A stretch of 64,000 nucleotides of DNA from SIAJ01 sp036266155 (GTDB lineage Bacteria > Planctomycetota > Planctomycetia > Gemmatales > Gemmataceae): NCBI GenBank assembly GCA_036266155.1, contig DATANR010000502.1, positions 21,922 to 85,921 on the forward strand, in the 5' to 3' direction. The translations under genes and the position numbers were made by a program. The notes below the pieces were generated by a model. That model made no database searches. It had not been told where the DNA came from and saw only the letters and a program-made list of their open reading frames with translations. This document shows positions 44,650 through 53,383 of the stretch, one piece after another. How positions within the stretch are numbered: the stretch's first letter is position 1; each line of letters begins with the position of its first letter.

Positions 44650-46770
44650 TTATTTCACATTCGCGACCATATTCTTGAACCCGTATTTTGCCGTCAACTC
44701 CTTGAGCGGCACCGTTTCTTGACCCTTGTCGGTCAGGACGACGGCAATGATCTCCGGCTCGGCCGCCTCCGGCACGCGATAATTCCCATCAACGCTGACC
44801 GCGATAATCTCGGCTCGATCGGCAACCACGGTCAAGCGCGGTTTGCCATTGGCAGCGTCCCAGTAGCGGACGACGCGGTCCGCGCAACCGCCTTGAATGG
44901 TCTTGCCGTCCGGGGAAAATGCGAGTGTCGTGGCGCCAATCTGGAACCCGAAAGCCGGTCCGAGCTTGCCGGTCTTGGCGTTCCACTGTTGAATTGCCCC
45001 GGAGCGATAGCCGAGCAAGTTCGTGCCGTCCGGTGACCACGCAAAGGTCACTGCCGCAAGGCTGGAAGGGCCGCGGTCGATCGCCGGCTGCAACTTCCAC
45101 GTGGCTGCCTGGTACGCGGCCAGAGTCACTTCTTCGGTGCAGCCCACCCAAAGTTGTTTGCCGTCCGGGGACCACGTTAACGAGAGCAAATCGCGCGGGT
45201 GCTCGAGCGCTTTCACTTGTTTGCCGGTGTCGATGGACCAGAGGAAGATGTCCTTTCCCTCGCCGGTCGCGAGCAGCTTGCCATCGCGGCTCCAGGCCAG
45301 GGCGCGCGGCAGGTTCTTGTGGCCAACGAGCGAGTACTGCACATCGTCGCCGGCCACCGCCCACACCACGACCTTCTTGTCCGCGGTTACAGCCGCCACT
45401 CGGCCATCGACGGCGACCGCAAGCAACGAGACGGCTGCCGGAGCGGCGAGCGTGCGGAGCAACTTTCCGGTCGGCGGATCATAGACGCGGATCGCATTCT
45501 TGATGTCCGCCACCGCCAGGAACTTTCCCATCGGCGACCAGCCAAGCGCGGCCGGCTCGCCGGTGTGCTTCTCCAGGGCGCCGATCTTCTTCCCGCTCAT
45601 GGCGTCCCACAGAACCTCTTCGGTTCCACGAACAAGGACGATCGGCGTCTGTCCACAGGCGATCGACATGATCTCGCCGACCGTGTACGACTTGATTGTG
45701 GTCTTCTTCTCAAGGTCCCACTGAGTCACCACTCCCGAATTCAGGCCGAAGAGATGGGTGCCATCCGCGGTCAAGCTGAGGGCGCCCGCCGTGCCGGGCA
45801 ACGGTTTCTCGGGAGCGAGTTCGCCGGGTGTGTGTGGCGTCACCTGGTAGCCGGACCCCACGACGAGAAGTCCGCCGTTCGGGGTCCAGATGAGAGCCAA
45901 ACCGGGTTCCGCCAGCTTGCGAACAACGGCTCCAGTGGCCGTGTTGTAGACGACGACTTGCTTCGCGCTCCCGGCGGCCAGCAGCTTGCCATCGGGCGAG
46001 AACGCCACGGCCGCATCCGGGTCGGCCGCGTCCTTGAACGTGTGGACGGTCTTCAGCTTGTTGGCCGTGTCGGCGATATAGGTGCCGGCCCGCGTGGCCG
46101 CCGTCGCGACCTGCTCGCCCGAAGACGAGAACGAGATGCTCGCGATCTGCGTTCCATACTCCGTCTCGGACAGAAGCTTGGCGGCCGCAACGTCCCACAG
46201 GGCGATCCCGCCGCTGCCGCCGCCGCCCGTGAGAAGCTTCGTGCCGTCCGGCGACCAAGCGACCAGCGTGACGCCCTGCTTCCCCTTCAAGTTGCGCACC
46301 TGCATGCCGGTCGCCCCGTCCCAGACACGCGCGGAATAATAGCCAGCTGACGCCAGGTATTTGCCGTCCGGCGACCAGGCCACGCCGTAGGCGGCGACCT
46401 CATGGCCGAGCAACGCACGCTCGAGTTCGCCGGTCTCCACATCCCAGATGCGCACAATCCCGTCGTGCCCACTGGTGGCGAGCTTCTTGCCGTCGGGTCG
46501 AATAGATAACGCGACGACGACCCACCGATGCCGCTTGGTCTCGATGCTCCACGAACGGACGTTCTTGAGAGCCGGCGGACGTTGCACCAGGGCCCACGCA
46601 CTCAGCGGCGCTCCCGGCTTCGGCAAGTCGTTCGGATCGGCGACGAGCGGCGCCCCGGGCTTCAACTTCGGAGCGGTCTTGGGATTAGTTTGGCCGGCGG
46701 TTGGGCCGTCGAACAACAGAACCAAGCAGAATGCGAGAAGTGCGAAAGCAGCGAGGCGGGGAAGAGGCAT
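44650..46770 (-). CDS. Secreted WD40-repeat protein (tandem paralog B)
   Basis: The 706-residue paralog of the 42432-44573 product shares the signal region (RLAAFALLAFCLVLLFDGPT), the linker KPGAPLVADPNDLPKPGAPL, the WD40 layout (GVAWSPDGKYLASAGYYSAR, LAWSRDGKLLATGEGKDIFL) and the C-terminal tail (TDKGQETVPLKELTAKYGFK). Several blades are more degenerate than in paralog A. The pair arose by tandem duplication including the promoter. Confidence 0.87.
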   Translation of the reverse strand: MPLPRLAAFALLAFCLVLLFDGPTAGQTNPKTAPKLKPGAPLVADPNDLPKPGAPLSAWALVQRPPALKNVRSWSIETKRHRWVVVALSIRPDGKKLATSGHDGIVRIWDVETGELERALLGHEVAAYGVAWSPDGKYLASAGYYSARVWDGATGMQVRNLKGKQGVTLVAWSPDGTKLLTGGGGSGGIALWDVAAAKLLSETEYGTQIASISFSSSGEQVATAATRAGTYIADTANKLKTVHTFKDAADPDAAVAFSPDGKLLAAGSAKQVVVYNTATGAVVRKLAEPGLALIWTPNGGLLVVGSGYQVTPHTPGELAPEKPLPGTAGALSLTADGTHLFGLNSGVVTQWDLEKKTTIKSYTVGEIMSIACGQTPIVLVRGTEEVLWDAMSGKKIGALEKHTGEPAALGWSPMGKFLAVADIKNAIRVYDPPTGKLLRTLAAPAAVSLLAVAVDGRVAAVTADKKVVVWAVAGDDVQYSLVGHKNLPRALAWSRDGKLLATGEGKDIFLWSIDTGKQVKALEHPRDLLSLTWSPDGKQLWVGCTEEVTLAAYQAATWKLQPAIDRGPSSLAAVTFAWSPDGTNLLGYRSGAIQQWNAKTGKLGPAFGFQIGATTLAFSPDGKTIQGGCADRVVRYWDAANGKPRLTVVADRAEIIAVSVDGNYRVPEAAEPEIIAVVLTDKGQETVPLKELTAKYGFKNMVANVK

Positions 46771-46795
46771 GGCGGAACCTCACGAGGAGGGTGCC

Positions 46796-46824
46796 AGCAT
46801 ACCGCGCCGATGGGGCCGACGGAA
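46796..46824 (-). promoter_or_regulatory. Promoter of WD40 paralog B
   Basis: Minus strand: TTCCGT (46824-46819), 17-bp spacer, TATGCT (46801-46796), identical in both boxes and spacing to the promoter at 44599-44627. The stretch between promoter and ATG (CCTCCTCGTGAGG) can form a small hairpin. Confidence 0.6.
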
Positions 46825-46865
46825 TGGGTGAGCCAACAACTCGATCAATACGCCGGCGTGTCTGG

Positions 46866-47834
46866 TCACAGCGGCGCCGGCACATCCCGCTTGGCGAACG
46901 TCCGCCACGCCATCAGATAACCGATTGCCCCGACCACGACGAGCACCCAGACGACATTGACCGTCATCGTGGGATGCCCCGTCCACACGCGGCCCGGATC
47001 GACGAGCCAGTTGTTGCGCATATTGATCGCCTGGGGCTGGTAGTAGTAGAAGACCGTGAGCGGCCGCAGCATTCGGAGCCCGTCCCAGAGCTGGCCGATC
47101 ACGTTCACCAGGAACTGCACTAGCGTCACCAGGATCGCCAGGCCGAGCACGCGCGTCCGCGAGCGGCCGGCCGCCGACAGCCACATCGTGAACCCCGACA
47201 CCGCAAAGAGCAAGGCCGCCGTGTTCAACATACCCGGATGGACGACGTTCGGATTCACCTTGAATGTGGGAAGCGGGTTCGGCGGCTTCATGTGCACCGC
47301 CTCGTACACACCCGGATCCACCGTGAAGTCGCCGACGATATAGACGCCGATGTGAATGCCCGCCGTCAGGGCGAGGCACAGGATTGGAATCACCGTGAGG
47401 TCGACGAGGAAGTGCGCCAGGATCACCTTGCCGCGCGCGACCGGCTGAGCGAGCAACAACTCCATCGTCCCGCGATCGATCTCGCCGGCTATGGCGCCGG
47501 CCCCGCGGCCAATGGCCCAGATGCACACGATCGCCTGCACGAGCGGGTGCGTGCCGACGACGGCCAGCGTGTCCTGCGCGTCCTCGAAGCGCACGCTCTC
47601 GCCGCCGAGGAACGTCTGAATCAGCTTGCCGGGGCCGTTAAAGAAGAGGTCCATGAAGAACGTCGGCCCGAACTTGCCGAGCGATCCGGCCAAGCTCAAC
47701 AGCGGCGCGATCTGCGTGGTGACCTGCACCGTGACCTTGACCCAAAGTCCGGCGAAGAGACACAGCAGCGCGGACACGGCCGCGAGCGGCACACGCACAT
47801 CGCGCAGGAGCTTGCGATAGAGGACGAACGTCAT
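46866..47834 (-). CDS. ABC-2 type transporter permease
   Basis: The 322-residue protein has about six membrane helices (for example VPLAAVSALLCLFAGLWVKV, ILVTLVQFLVNVIGQLW, VNVVWVLVVVGAIGYLMAW), and the conserved ABC-2 segment RGAGAIAGEIDRGTMELLLA followed by QPVARGKVILAHFLVDL. It is the membrane partner of the ATPase encoded upstream (47925-48791), 90 bases away in the same direction. The substrate is unknown; ABC-2 exporters carry polysaccharides, peptides or drugs. Confidence 0.9.
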   Translation of the reverse strand: MTFVLYRKLLRDVRVPLAAVSALLCLFAGLWVKVTVQVTTQIAPLLSLAGSLGKFGPTFFMDLFFNGPGKLIQTFLGGESVRFEDAQDTLAVVGTHPLVQAIVCIWAIGRGAGAIAGEIDRGTMELLLAQPVARGKVILAHFLVDLTVIPILCLALTAGIHIGVYIVGDFTVDPGVYEAVHMKPPNPLPTFKVNPNVVHPGMLNTAALLFAVSGFTMWLSAAGRSRTRVLGLAILVTLVQFLVNVIGQLWDGLRMLRPLTVFYYYQPQAINMRNNWLVDPGRVWTGHPTMTVNVVWVLVVVGAIGYLMAWRTFAKRDVPAPL

Positions 47835-47924
47835 TGCCTGGCTCCCACGAGTCGGAATGTATTACATACACTGCACTCCATCCCCGATCCGTTTCGGCGA
47901 AATTTCGTGCAACGAAACGAAACA

Positions 47925-48791
47925 CTAGCCGCCATGAATCCGCGCATAGAGCGGACTAAGCCCAAGCGGCTCGATGCGTAAGTCCTTTGGAGCGTGCTGG
48001 TTCAGCCAGCCGAGCAACGTCGGCAACGGACCGCGGTATTCCAACTCGACGACACCATCTTTCGCCGTAATCGCGGCGCCGTCCGGCCCCGTCGGCGGCG
48101 GAAACGCAAAGTGCGCGCGAACGAAACGCCCCTCGCGCAATTCGGCCATCGGTTGCTGATGAACGAGTTGCCCACGGCGCAGGATCGCCACACGGTCGCA
48201 CACCTGCTCGACCTCGGCGAGCACGTGCGATGAAAACAGCACCGCCTGCCCGCGCTTTTTTGCCAGCATGAGCTGATCGAGAAGCTGGCCGCGCATGCTC
48301 GGATCGAGAGCATTGGTCGGCTCATCAAGCACGATCAGCGGCACCTTTGGAATCAGCGCGCTCAGCAGAGCGACCTTCCGCTTCATCCCGCTCGACAGCT
48401 GCGTTAGTGCTTTGTCGAGCGGCACGTCGAGCTGCTTCGCGAGCCGATCCGCCTCGTCACTCATCTTCTCGCCGCGCAACTCGGCCAGGAACTTGATGAG
48501 CCGTCGGCCGGTCATCGTCTCGTACAGGCGCAACTCGCTCGGCAGATAGGCAACGCGCCGCCGAACCTCGACGCTCTGTTCCCACGAATCGAATCCGGCC
48601 ACGGAACAGCGGCCCGATGTCGCTTTCAGGAAACCGAGGAACAGGCGCAACGCCGTCGATTTGCCCGAACCGTTCGGACCAAGCAGCCCGACGATCTCAC
48701 CCGCCTGCACTTCGAGCGTCAGCGCGTCGAGCGCGCGGAAGGAGCCATAGTCCTTGGTGAGTTGGTCGGCGAGGAGGAGGCCGGAAGCCAT
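47925..48791 (-). CDS. ABC transporter ATP-binding protein
   Basis: The 288-residue ATPase has Walker A GPNGSGKST (residues 38-46), the signature LSSGMKRKV (132-140), Walker B LIVLDEP (152-158) and a switch His in SSHVLAEVEQ. It starts at ATG 48791; the open frame extends further only because it reads through a palindromic repeat (48821-48885). It pairs with the permease downstream. Confidence 0.92.
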   Translation of the reverse strand: MASGLLLADQLTKDYGSFRALDALTLEVQAGEIVGLLGPNGSGKSTALRLFLGFLKATSGRCSVAGFDSWEQSVEVRRRVAYLPSELRLYETMTGRRLIKFLAELRGEKMSDEADRLAKQLDVPLDKALTQLSSGMKRKVALLSALIPKVPLIVLDEPTNALDPSMRGQLLDQLMLAKKRGQAVLFSSHVLAEVEQVCDRVAILRRGQLVHQQPMAELREGRFVRAHFAFPPPTGPDGAAITAKDGVVELEYRGPLPTLLGWLNQHAPKDLRIEPLGLSPLYARIHGG

Positions 48792-48820
48792 ATTAACGCG
48801 AATACCTTTGAAGCAAAGGA

Positions 48821-48885
48821 GTTGGAGTCCCGCCTTTAGGCGGTCGGGACTTCCGTCCCCAACCGGCTGAAGCCGGGACTCCAAC
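48821..48885. repeat. Palindromic repeat, family 2 (copy 1)
   Basis: A 65-bp element bounded by GTTGGAGTCCCG and CGGGACTCCAAC. Each arm also has its own small palindrome (CCGCCTTTAGGCGG and CCGGCTGAAGCCGG). A related copy is at 60081-60141. Confidence 0.85.
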
Positions 48886-48965
48886 GAAAACGCCGAACGT
48901 CTGGTCGCTCACCGTTAGAATACCAGTAGTCGAACCCTGCACATTCGTCTTTCCGAGGCCTCGTC

Positions 48966-50141
48966 ATGGACGTGTTCCTCCTTTCCGCGGCCCGCACGCC
49001 GATTGGCAAGTTCCTGAGCGATCTGGCCGATCTGCCGGCCCCGAAGCTCGGCGCGATCGCGCTGGCGGAATCGCTCAAGCGCGCCAACGTGAAGCCGGAG
49101 CAGGTCGACGAAGTCATCTTCGGCAACGTCATCCAGGCCGGCGTGGGGCAGAACCCGGCTCGGCAGGCGGCACTCGCTGCCGGGCTGCCGAACACGATTG
49201 CGGCGTACACCGTGAACAAAGTCTGCGGTTCCGGGTTGAAGGCGGCCATGCTCGGCGCTCAAGCGATCAAGGCGGGCGATGCCGAGATCGTCGTTGCCGG
49301 CGGCATGGAGAGCATGAGCCGGGCTCCGTATCTCGCCGACGGCGTTCGCGGCGGCCTCAAGTACGGCGACGGCAAACTCGTCGATTCGCTGGTCCGCGAC
49401 GGCCTCTGGTGTCCGTTCGAGAATTGGCCGATGGGCGATGCGGCCGAGTTCATTGCCTGCGATTGCGGCATCACGCGCGGCGATCAGGATCGCTTCTCGG
49501 CCCAGAGCCACAAACGCGCCGCCGCCGCATGGGAGGCCGGGGCGTTCACGGCGGAAGTCGTTCCCGTCACCGTCGGCAGCGGCGCGAAGGCGCGCACCAT
49601 ATCGCGCGACGAGGGCATTCGCCCGGATAGCACACCCGAAGGGCTCGCGAAACTGCGACCCGCGTTCAGGCCCGACGGCACCGTGACGGCCGGCAACGCC
49701 TCGCAACTCAGCGACGGTGCCGCGGCGGTTGTACTCGCATCGGGCCGAGCCGTCGAACGCCTGAATGCGAAGCCGCTGGCTCGCGTGGTCGCGTATGCAA
49801 CTAGCGGCGTCGCCCCGAAGGAGATCTTCCGCGCCCCCGTCCCGGCCGTGCGGATGGTGCTTGAGAAGTCCAAGCTCGCACTGAAAGACATTGGCCTATT
49901 CGAATTGAACGAAGCCTTTGCCGCCCAGATGCTGGCTTGCGGTAAAGAACTCGGCCTCGACGAAACGAAAGTCAATGTGCACGGCGGGGCGATCGCCTTG
50001 GGACATCCGATCGGCGCGAGCGGTGCCCGTGTGCTGGTCACGCTCGTCCACGCTATGGCCCGGCACAATCAGCGTTACGGTCTCGCTTCGTTGTGCCTGG
50101 GCGGCGGCAACGCGGTGGCGATGGTGATTGAGCGCCTCTAA
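48966..50141 (+). CDS. Acetyl-CoA acetyltransferase (thiolase)
   Basis: The 391-residue enzyme condenses or cleaves acetyl-CoA units. The catalytic residues are all present: nucleophile Cys87 (VNKVCGSGLKA), His347 (IALGHPIGASG) and Cys377 (LCLGGGN), with NEAFAAQ in the usual place. Length fits the biosynthetic thiolase subgroup. GAGG precedes ATG 48966. A long palindrome (50143-50227) separates it from the convergent RTX-like gene. Confidence 0.95.
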   Translation: MDVFLLSAARTPIGKFLSDLADLPAPKLGAIALAESLKRANVKPEQVDEVIFGNVIQAGVGQNPARQAALAAGLPNTIAAYTVNKVCGSGLKAAMLGAQAIKAGDAEIVVAGGMESMSRAPYLADGVRGGLKYGDGKLVDSLVRDGLWCPFENWPMGDAAEFIACDCGITRGDQDRFSAQSHKRAAAAWEAGAFTAEVVPVTVGSGAKARTISRDEGIRPDSTPEGLAKLRPAFRPDGTVTAGNASQLSDGAAAVVLASGRAVERLNAKPLARVVAYATSGVAPKEIFRAPVPAVRMVLEKSKLALKDIGLFELNEAFAAQMLACGKELGLDETKVNVHGGAIALGHPIGASGARVLVTLVHAMARHNQRYGLASLCLGGGNAVAMVIERL

Positions 50142-50142
50142 A

Positions 50143-50227
50143 GGCGAGCCGGGAGCGTCAGCGACCGGAGTTTGGCGCTCGCATTTCGCGAGCACTTTAC
50201 TCCGGTCGCTGACGCTCCCGGCTCGCC
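50143..50227. repeat. Long palindromic repeat between convergent genes
   Basis: Perfect 29-nt arms (50143-50171 and 50199-50227), which contain GGGAGCGTCAGCGACCGGAG, enclose 27 bases that form a small hairpin (GCTCGC/GCGAGC). It begins one base after the thiolase stop and lies 9 bases from the stop of the RTX-like gene, so it may act as a two-way terminator. Confidence 0.9.
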
Positions 50228-50236
50228 GAGTTTTCC

Positions 50237-51277
50237 TTACAACGTGTTGCCAATCCCTCCTGGCGGCGGGTTGAGGATGATGCCACCCAGCTCGTTCGCG
50301 TTGACGATCGTCACGTTGCTGGTCCCCTTCGCGTGGTCGAAGCCGCTGCCGCCGTCGATCAGGAAGCGGTGTGTGCGGGCTCGGCCGTAGACGTCGAGTT
50401 CCAAGCCGTCGAAGCCGCTGCCGCCGCGAAGGACGACGTCGGCCGTGCCGAACGTGAGCGGGAAAAACTTGGGCGTGACCAGGTGAAGCTCGGCCGTGAC
50501 GTGGTCGTTGCCGTTGCCGCCGTCTTCGCGGACCTTGAGCTTGCCGTGGTCGGCGCCGCCGTAGGTAGTGCCGAGGCTGTCGTTGCCGTCGCCGCCGTTC
50601 AGGCCAATGTCGAGCAGGCCGCCGAAGCCAATGTCGACCTGATCGTAATCGTTCACGTAGGTGGCGAAGGTGTTGAGCGAGTCGTTGCCGGCTTCGCCGT
50701 GGAAGTCGATCTTCGCGGAAGCGCCCGCGTCGATCGTGCCCCAGATGCCGGCAAACGAATCGTCGTTGCCGTTGCCCATGAAGGTCTGGAACTTCAGGGC
50801 CTTCTGAATCTCGCCGAAGTTGCCAACGACGCTGTCGTCGCCGTTGCCCGCGTGGACGATGAGGTTCAGGTTGGCGGCGATCACACGGCCGGGTACGCCG
50901 AGGCCGCCGAAGAACATAGTCGCGTTGTCGTTCCCGTCGCCGAGGTTGGCGTTGATGGTCTTGGCTCGCGTCAGGCTGACGGCCGACTCGGTGCCGTTGC
51001 CGAGTTGAACGGTCAGATTGTCGTCGCCGCCGTTCAGGTTGACGTTGATCGTCTTGATGTCGCTCGATGCGAACCCAAAGATGCCTTGCGAGGTCGACAC
51101 CTGGAGCGAGTTGGTCGCGTCCAGAATGCTCACCTTGACCGTGTCCGCGGCACCATCGCCCGTAACGGTGATGGTATCGCCGACGCGAATCAGCGTGGTG
51201 CTCGGCGTGTCGCGGCGTTCGAGGGCGGAGACGTTCAGACGGGCCCGACGGGTCGTTTTCTTCGTTGACCAGAACAT
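50237..51277 (-). CDS. RTX-like calcium-binding repeat protein with LE-x-R N-terminus
   Basis: The 346-residue protein has the planctomycete N-terminal motif SALERRDTPS just after a basic stretch, then repeats rich in Gly-Asn-Asp of the calcium-binding type (NLNGGDDNLTVQLGNGTESA, IVHAGNGDDSVVGNFG, GLNGGDGNDSLGTTYGG). Such repeats form calcium-stabilised beta-rolls in secreted proteins. There is no classical signal peptide; the LE-x-R motif is often at the start of exported planctomycete proteins. Function unknown. Confidence 0.8.
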   Translation of the reverse strand: MFWSTKKTTRRARLNVSALERRDTPSTTLIRVGDTITVTGDGAADTVKVSILDATNSLQVSTSQGIFGFASSDIKTINVNLNGGDDNLTVQLGNGTESAVSLTRAKTINANLGDGNDNATMFFGGLGVPGRVIAANLNLIVHAGNGDDSVVGNFGEIQKALKFQTFMGNGNDDSFAGIWGTIDAGASAKIDFHGEAGNDSLNTFATYVNDYDQVDIGFGGLLDIGLNGGDGNDSLGTTYGGADHGKLKVREDGGNGNDHVTAELHLVTPKFFPLTFGTADVVLRGGSGFDGLELDVYGRARTHRFLIDGGSGFDHAKGTSNVTIVNANELGGIILNPPPGGIGNTL

Positions 51278-51459
51278 GATTGCTCCCAGGTTTGCGGTTT
51301 CGATTGCCGCGACGAAGATGAAGCCGCGGCCGACTCCAGGCGGAGCGAAAGGGACGGGCGAGTGTTACAACGGCGGATCGATTTCTTCTTGCCCGCGTCC
51401 GGCTTGCGCGGTGTAATCACCCCCGCCCCGCTCGGGCATTCACCTTCGGAGTTTCTGCC

Positions 51460-51834
51460 ATGCGTGCGATTTGCAGTCTAACAATATTGTCGCTCGTGCT
51501 GGTTGCCGGCCGATCGGCCGCGGCCGACGAGTTTCCCAAGGGCACGTTCACGAGCAAAGTGGACGACGCCGTCTGGACCGTCGTGATCGATGGCAAAGGC
51601 AAATACACCGTCTCCCTGGACGGCAAGGAAGGGATCACCGGATCGTACAAAGTGACGAAAGACGTCGTCGAGTTCACCGATGAAGGCGGGCAATTTGCCG
51701 GCAAGGACAAGGACGCCACCTACAGTTACAAGTTCAAAGTGGACGGCAAGAAAGTCACCTTCACCAAGGTCAAGGACGAGAACGAAGGGCGCAGCAAAGT
51801 CATCACCGCGAACGCCTGGGAAATGAAGGAGTAG
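51460..51834 (+). CDS. Small secreted protein
   Basis: The 124-residue protein has a signal peptide (MRAICSLTILSLVLVAGRSAAA) and a beta-rich mature part with a repeated lipocalin-like pattern (GKYTVSLDGKEGITGSYKVT, ATYSYKFKVDGKKVTFTKVK). It resembles planctomycete small secreted proteins of the TIGR03067/lipocalin-like type, without clear family marks. It lies two bases before the MmcQ-like gene and is likely co-transcribed with it. Confidence 0.65.
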   Translation: MRAICSLTILSLVLVAGRSAAADEFPKGTFTSKVDDAVWTVVIDGKGKYTVSLDGKEGITGSYKVTKDVVEFTDEGGQFAGKDKDATYSYKFKVDGKKVTFTKVKDENEGRSKVITANAWEMKE

Positions 51835-51836
51835 CC

Positions 51837-52283
51837 GTGCCGCGTGCTGCTTGGATTCGCGAGCCGGAAGAGGTTCTGCGGCAGTTCGCCCTCAAGTTCC
51901 CGGAGGCGACCGAGGACCATCCCTGGGACCACATCGCCATCAAGGTAAAAGGGAAGACGTTTGTCTTTCTCAGCGGGCCTGAGGACGTCTTCAACGTGAC
52001 GTGCAAACTGCCGTCGTCCGGCCGCATGGCCCTGGCGTTGCCGTTCGCGCAACCGACCGGGTACGGCCTCGGCAAAAGCGGCTGGGTGACGGCGTCGTTC
52101 AACGACGGTGACCCGGTCCCGCTCGATCGCCTGGCCGAGTGGATTGAAGAGAGCTTCCGGGCCGTGGCGCCGAAGAAGCTAGTGGCCGCCTACGACAATC
52201 CGGATGCCGTTGCAGCGAAGAAGCCGGCCACGAAAAAGAAGGCGACGACCAAGAAGCTCGCGGCCAAGAAGCCGAAGAAGTGA
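51837..52283 (+). CDS. MmcQ/YjbR-type protein with lysine-rich histone-like tail
   Basis: The 148-residue protein has the YjbR/MmcQ-like fold marks (ALKFPEATEDHPWDHIAIKV, FVFLSGPEDVFNVTCKLP) in residues 10-110, then a tail of Lys-Ala-Thr-Pro (KKPATKKKATTKKLAAKK) like histone H1 and bacterial histone-like tails. The tail should bind DNA or RNA. It starts at GTG 51837. Its neighbours give no functional clue. Confidence 0.8.
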   Translation: MPRAAWIREPEEVLRQFALKFPEATEDHPWDHIAIKVKGKTFVFLSGPEDVFNVTCKLPSSGRMALALPFAQPTGYGLGKSGWVTASFNDGDPVPLDRLAEWIEESFRAVAPKKLVAAYDNPDAVAAKKPATKKKATTKKLAAKKPKK

Positions 52284-52290
52284 GGCCTTG

Positions 52291-52569
52291 ATGCCGCGTC
52301 GCGTGGCCACCGAAGACGACTGGGACGAGGATGACGACGAGGGTTGGACACCCGACGACGACGAGGAATGGGTTCCGGATACCGATGACGACAACTCGAC
52401 CGTCGAGTGCCCGCACTGTCACGAAGCCGTCTTCGATCAGGCCGAGCAATGCCCGCACTGCGGGTGGTACATTTCCGAAGAGGATGCTCCGCCGGTCCGG
52501 CGGCCGCCCTGGATCATCATCGGTTTCGCGTTGGCGCTGTTTGTTGGGGCGATGTGGATTTTTTGCTGA
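52291..52569 (+). CDS. Zinc-ribbon membrane protein
   Basis: The 92-residue protein has an acidic N-terminal stretch (DDWDEDDDEGW...), two CxxC pairs of a zinc ribbon (ECPHCHEA and QCPHCGWY, residues about 40-60) and a C-terminal membrane helix (PPWIIIGFALALFVGAMWIF). The start is ATG 52291 with GAGG upstream. Five bases separate its stop from that of the convergent DUF4058 gene. Confidence 0.7.
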   Translation: MPRRVATEDDWDEDDDEGWTPDDDEEWVPDTDDDNSTVECPHCHEAVFDQAEQCPHCGWYISEEDAPPVRRPPWIIIGFALALFVGAMWIFC

Positions 52570-52574
52570 GGCGA

Positions 52575-53336
52575 TCACGCTTCGTCCGGCAAGCGACCGT
52601 GCTCGACCAGATAGCGCATGTCGTTCGGACAGGAATCCCAAGCCGATTGGTACGCCGCTTCGAGCGGCACCATCACGTGATAGTCGGCGTCGAGATAGGC
52701 GGGCATGTCGGGAAGGTTGGCACCGACGGCGACCGGCTCGACATAACCGGTGGTGGAACGGCCAACCGTCGGATCGCCGGCAGCATAGGCCGCGAGCACG
52801 AGCGGTTGCTCCGCGGTCAGCTCAAACGGCACGTCTTCAATCTCATCCCAAATGGCCTTGTGAATACCGTGGGGAGCGCGAGGCGTCGGCGGCAACAAAT
52901 CCACGACCAGCACATTGACGCCCGCATTCAGGAACTCATGCGTTTTGTTCACGAATGCCTGTAAGGCGCCGCGACTCGATTTGTTTCCCGGCGAAACGAT
53001 CTCGATGATACAGACGACTTCGCCGAGCCGGTGCCGGATTGCGATGCGATTGGCGCGCGCCGCCAGATTGTCCTGCTTACTGTGAAAAATGTGTTTCGTG
53101 CGCGGCGGATCGACGGTCATGAGGCCGCCGGTCGGCGTCGGGCGACCACCGTTTGACGTCCGTCTTTGGACGGCCAGAACGTCAGGAACCAACCCGGACG
53201 CGTGTTGCTCAACCAGGGCCGAATAACCAAGGGGCAATAGGCCCAAGTTCAGGGCATTGCGAATTTCGATCGACCACGCCTGACGGAAATCGTGGAACAG
53301 GTTCGCATCGACGCGCGACCAATCGTGAACCGGCAT
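52575..53336 (-). CDS. DUF4058 family protein
   Basis: The 253-residue protein starts MPVHDWSRVDANLFHDFRQA, the typical DUF4058 beginning, and has VCIIEIVSPGNKSSRGALQA and VNVLVVDLLPPTPR, matching the core of this family. DUF4058 proteins are very frequent in planctomycetes and cyanobacteria and are related in fold to nucleases (Uma2-like); catalytic activity is unproven. It lies 47 bases after the ECF sigma gene in the same direction. Confidence 0.9.
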   Translation of the reverse strand: MPVHDWSRVDANLFHDFRQAWSIEIRNALNLGLLPLGYSALVEQHASGLVPDVLAVQRRTSNGGRPTPTGGLMTVDPPRTKHIFHSKQDNLAARANRIAIRHRLGEVVCIIEIVSPGNKSSRGALQAFVNKTHEFLNAGVNVLVVDLLPPTPRAPHGIHKAIWDEIEDVPFELTAEQPLVLAAYAAGDPTVGRSTTGYVEPVAVGANLPDMPAYLDADYHVMVPLEAAYQSAWDSCPNDMRYLVEHGRLPDEA

Positions 53337-53383
53337 GGCAGGGCCTCCCCATGCGATTATAACCGATCGAACTCAATACAGCC

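Noticed and set aside
48792..48884. N-terminal extension of the ABC ATPase
   Set aside because: The extra codons read through a palindromic repeat; the family starts near MASGLLLADQL with Walker A at the usual distance.
50333..51268. Plus-strand frame antisense to the RTX-like gene
   Set aside because: Its Val/Ala/Glu-rich translation mirrors the Gly-Asn-Asp repeats of the real gene on the other strand.
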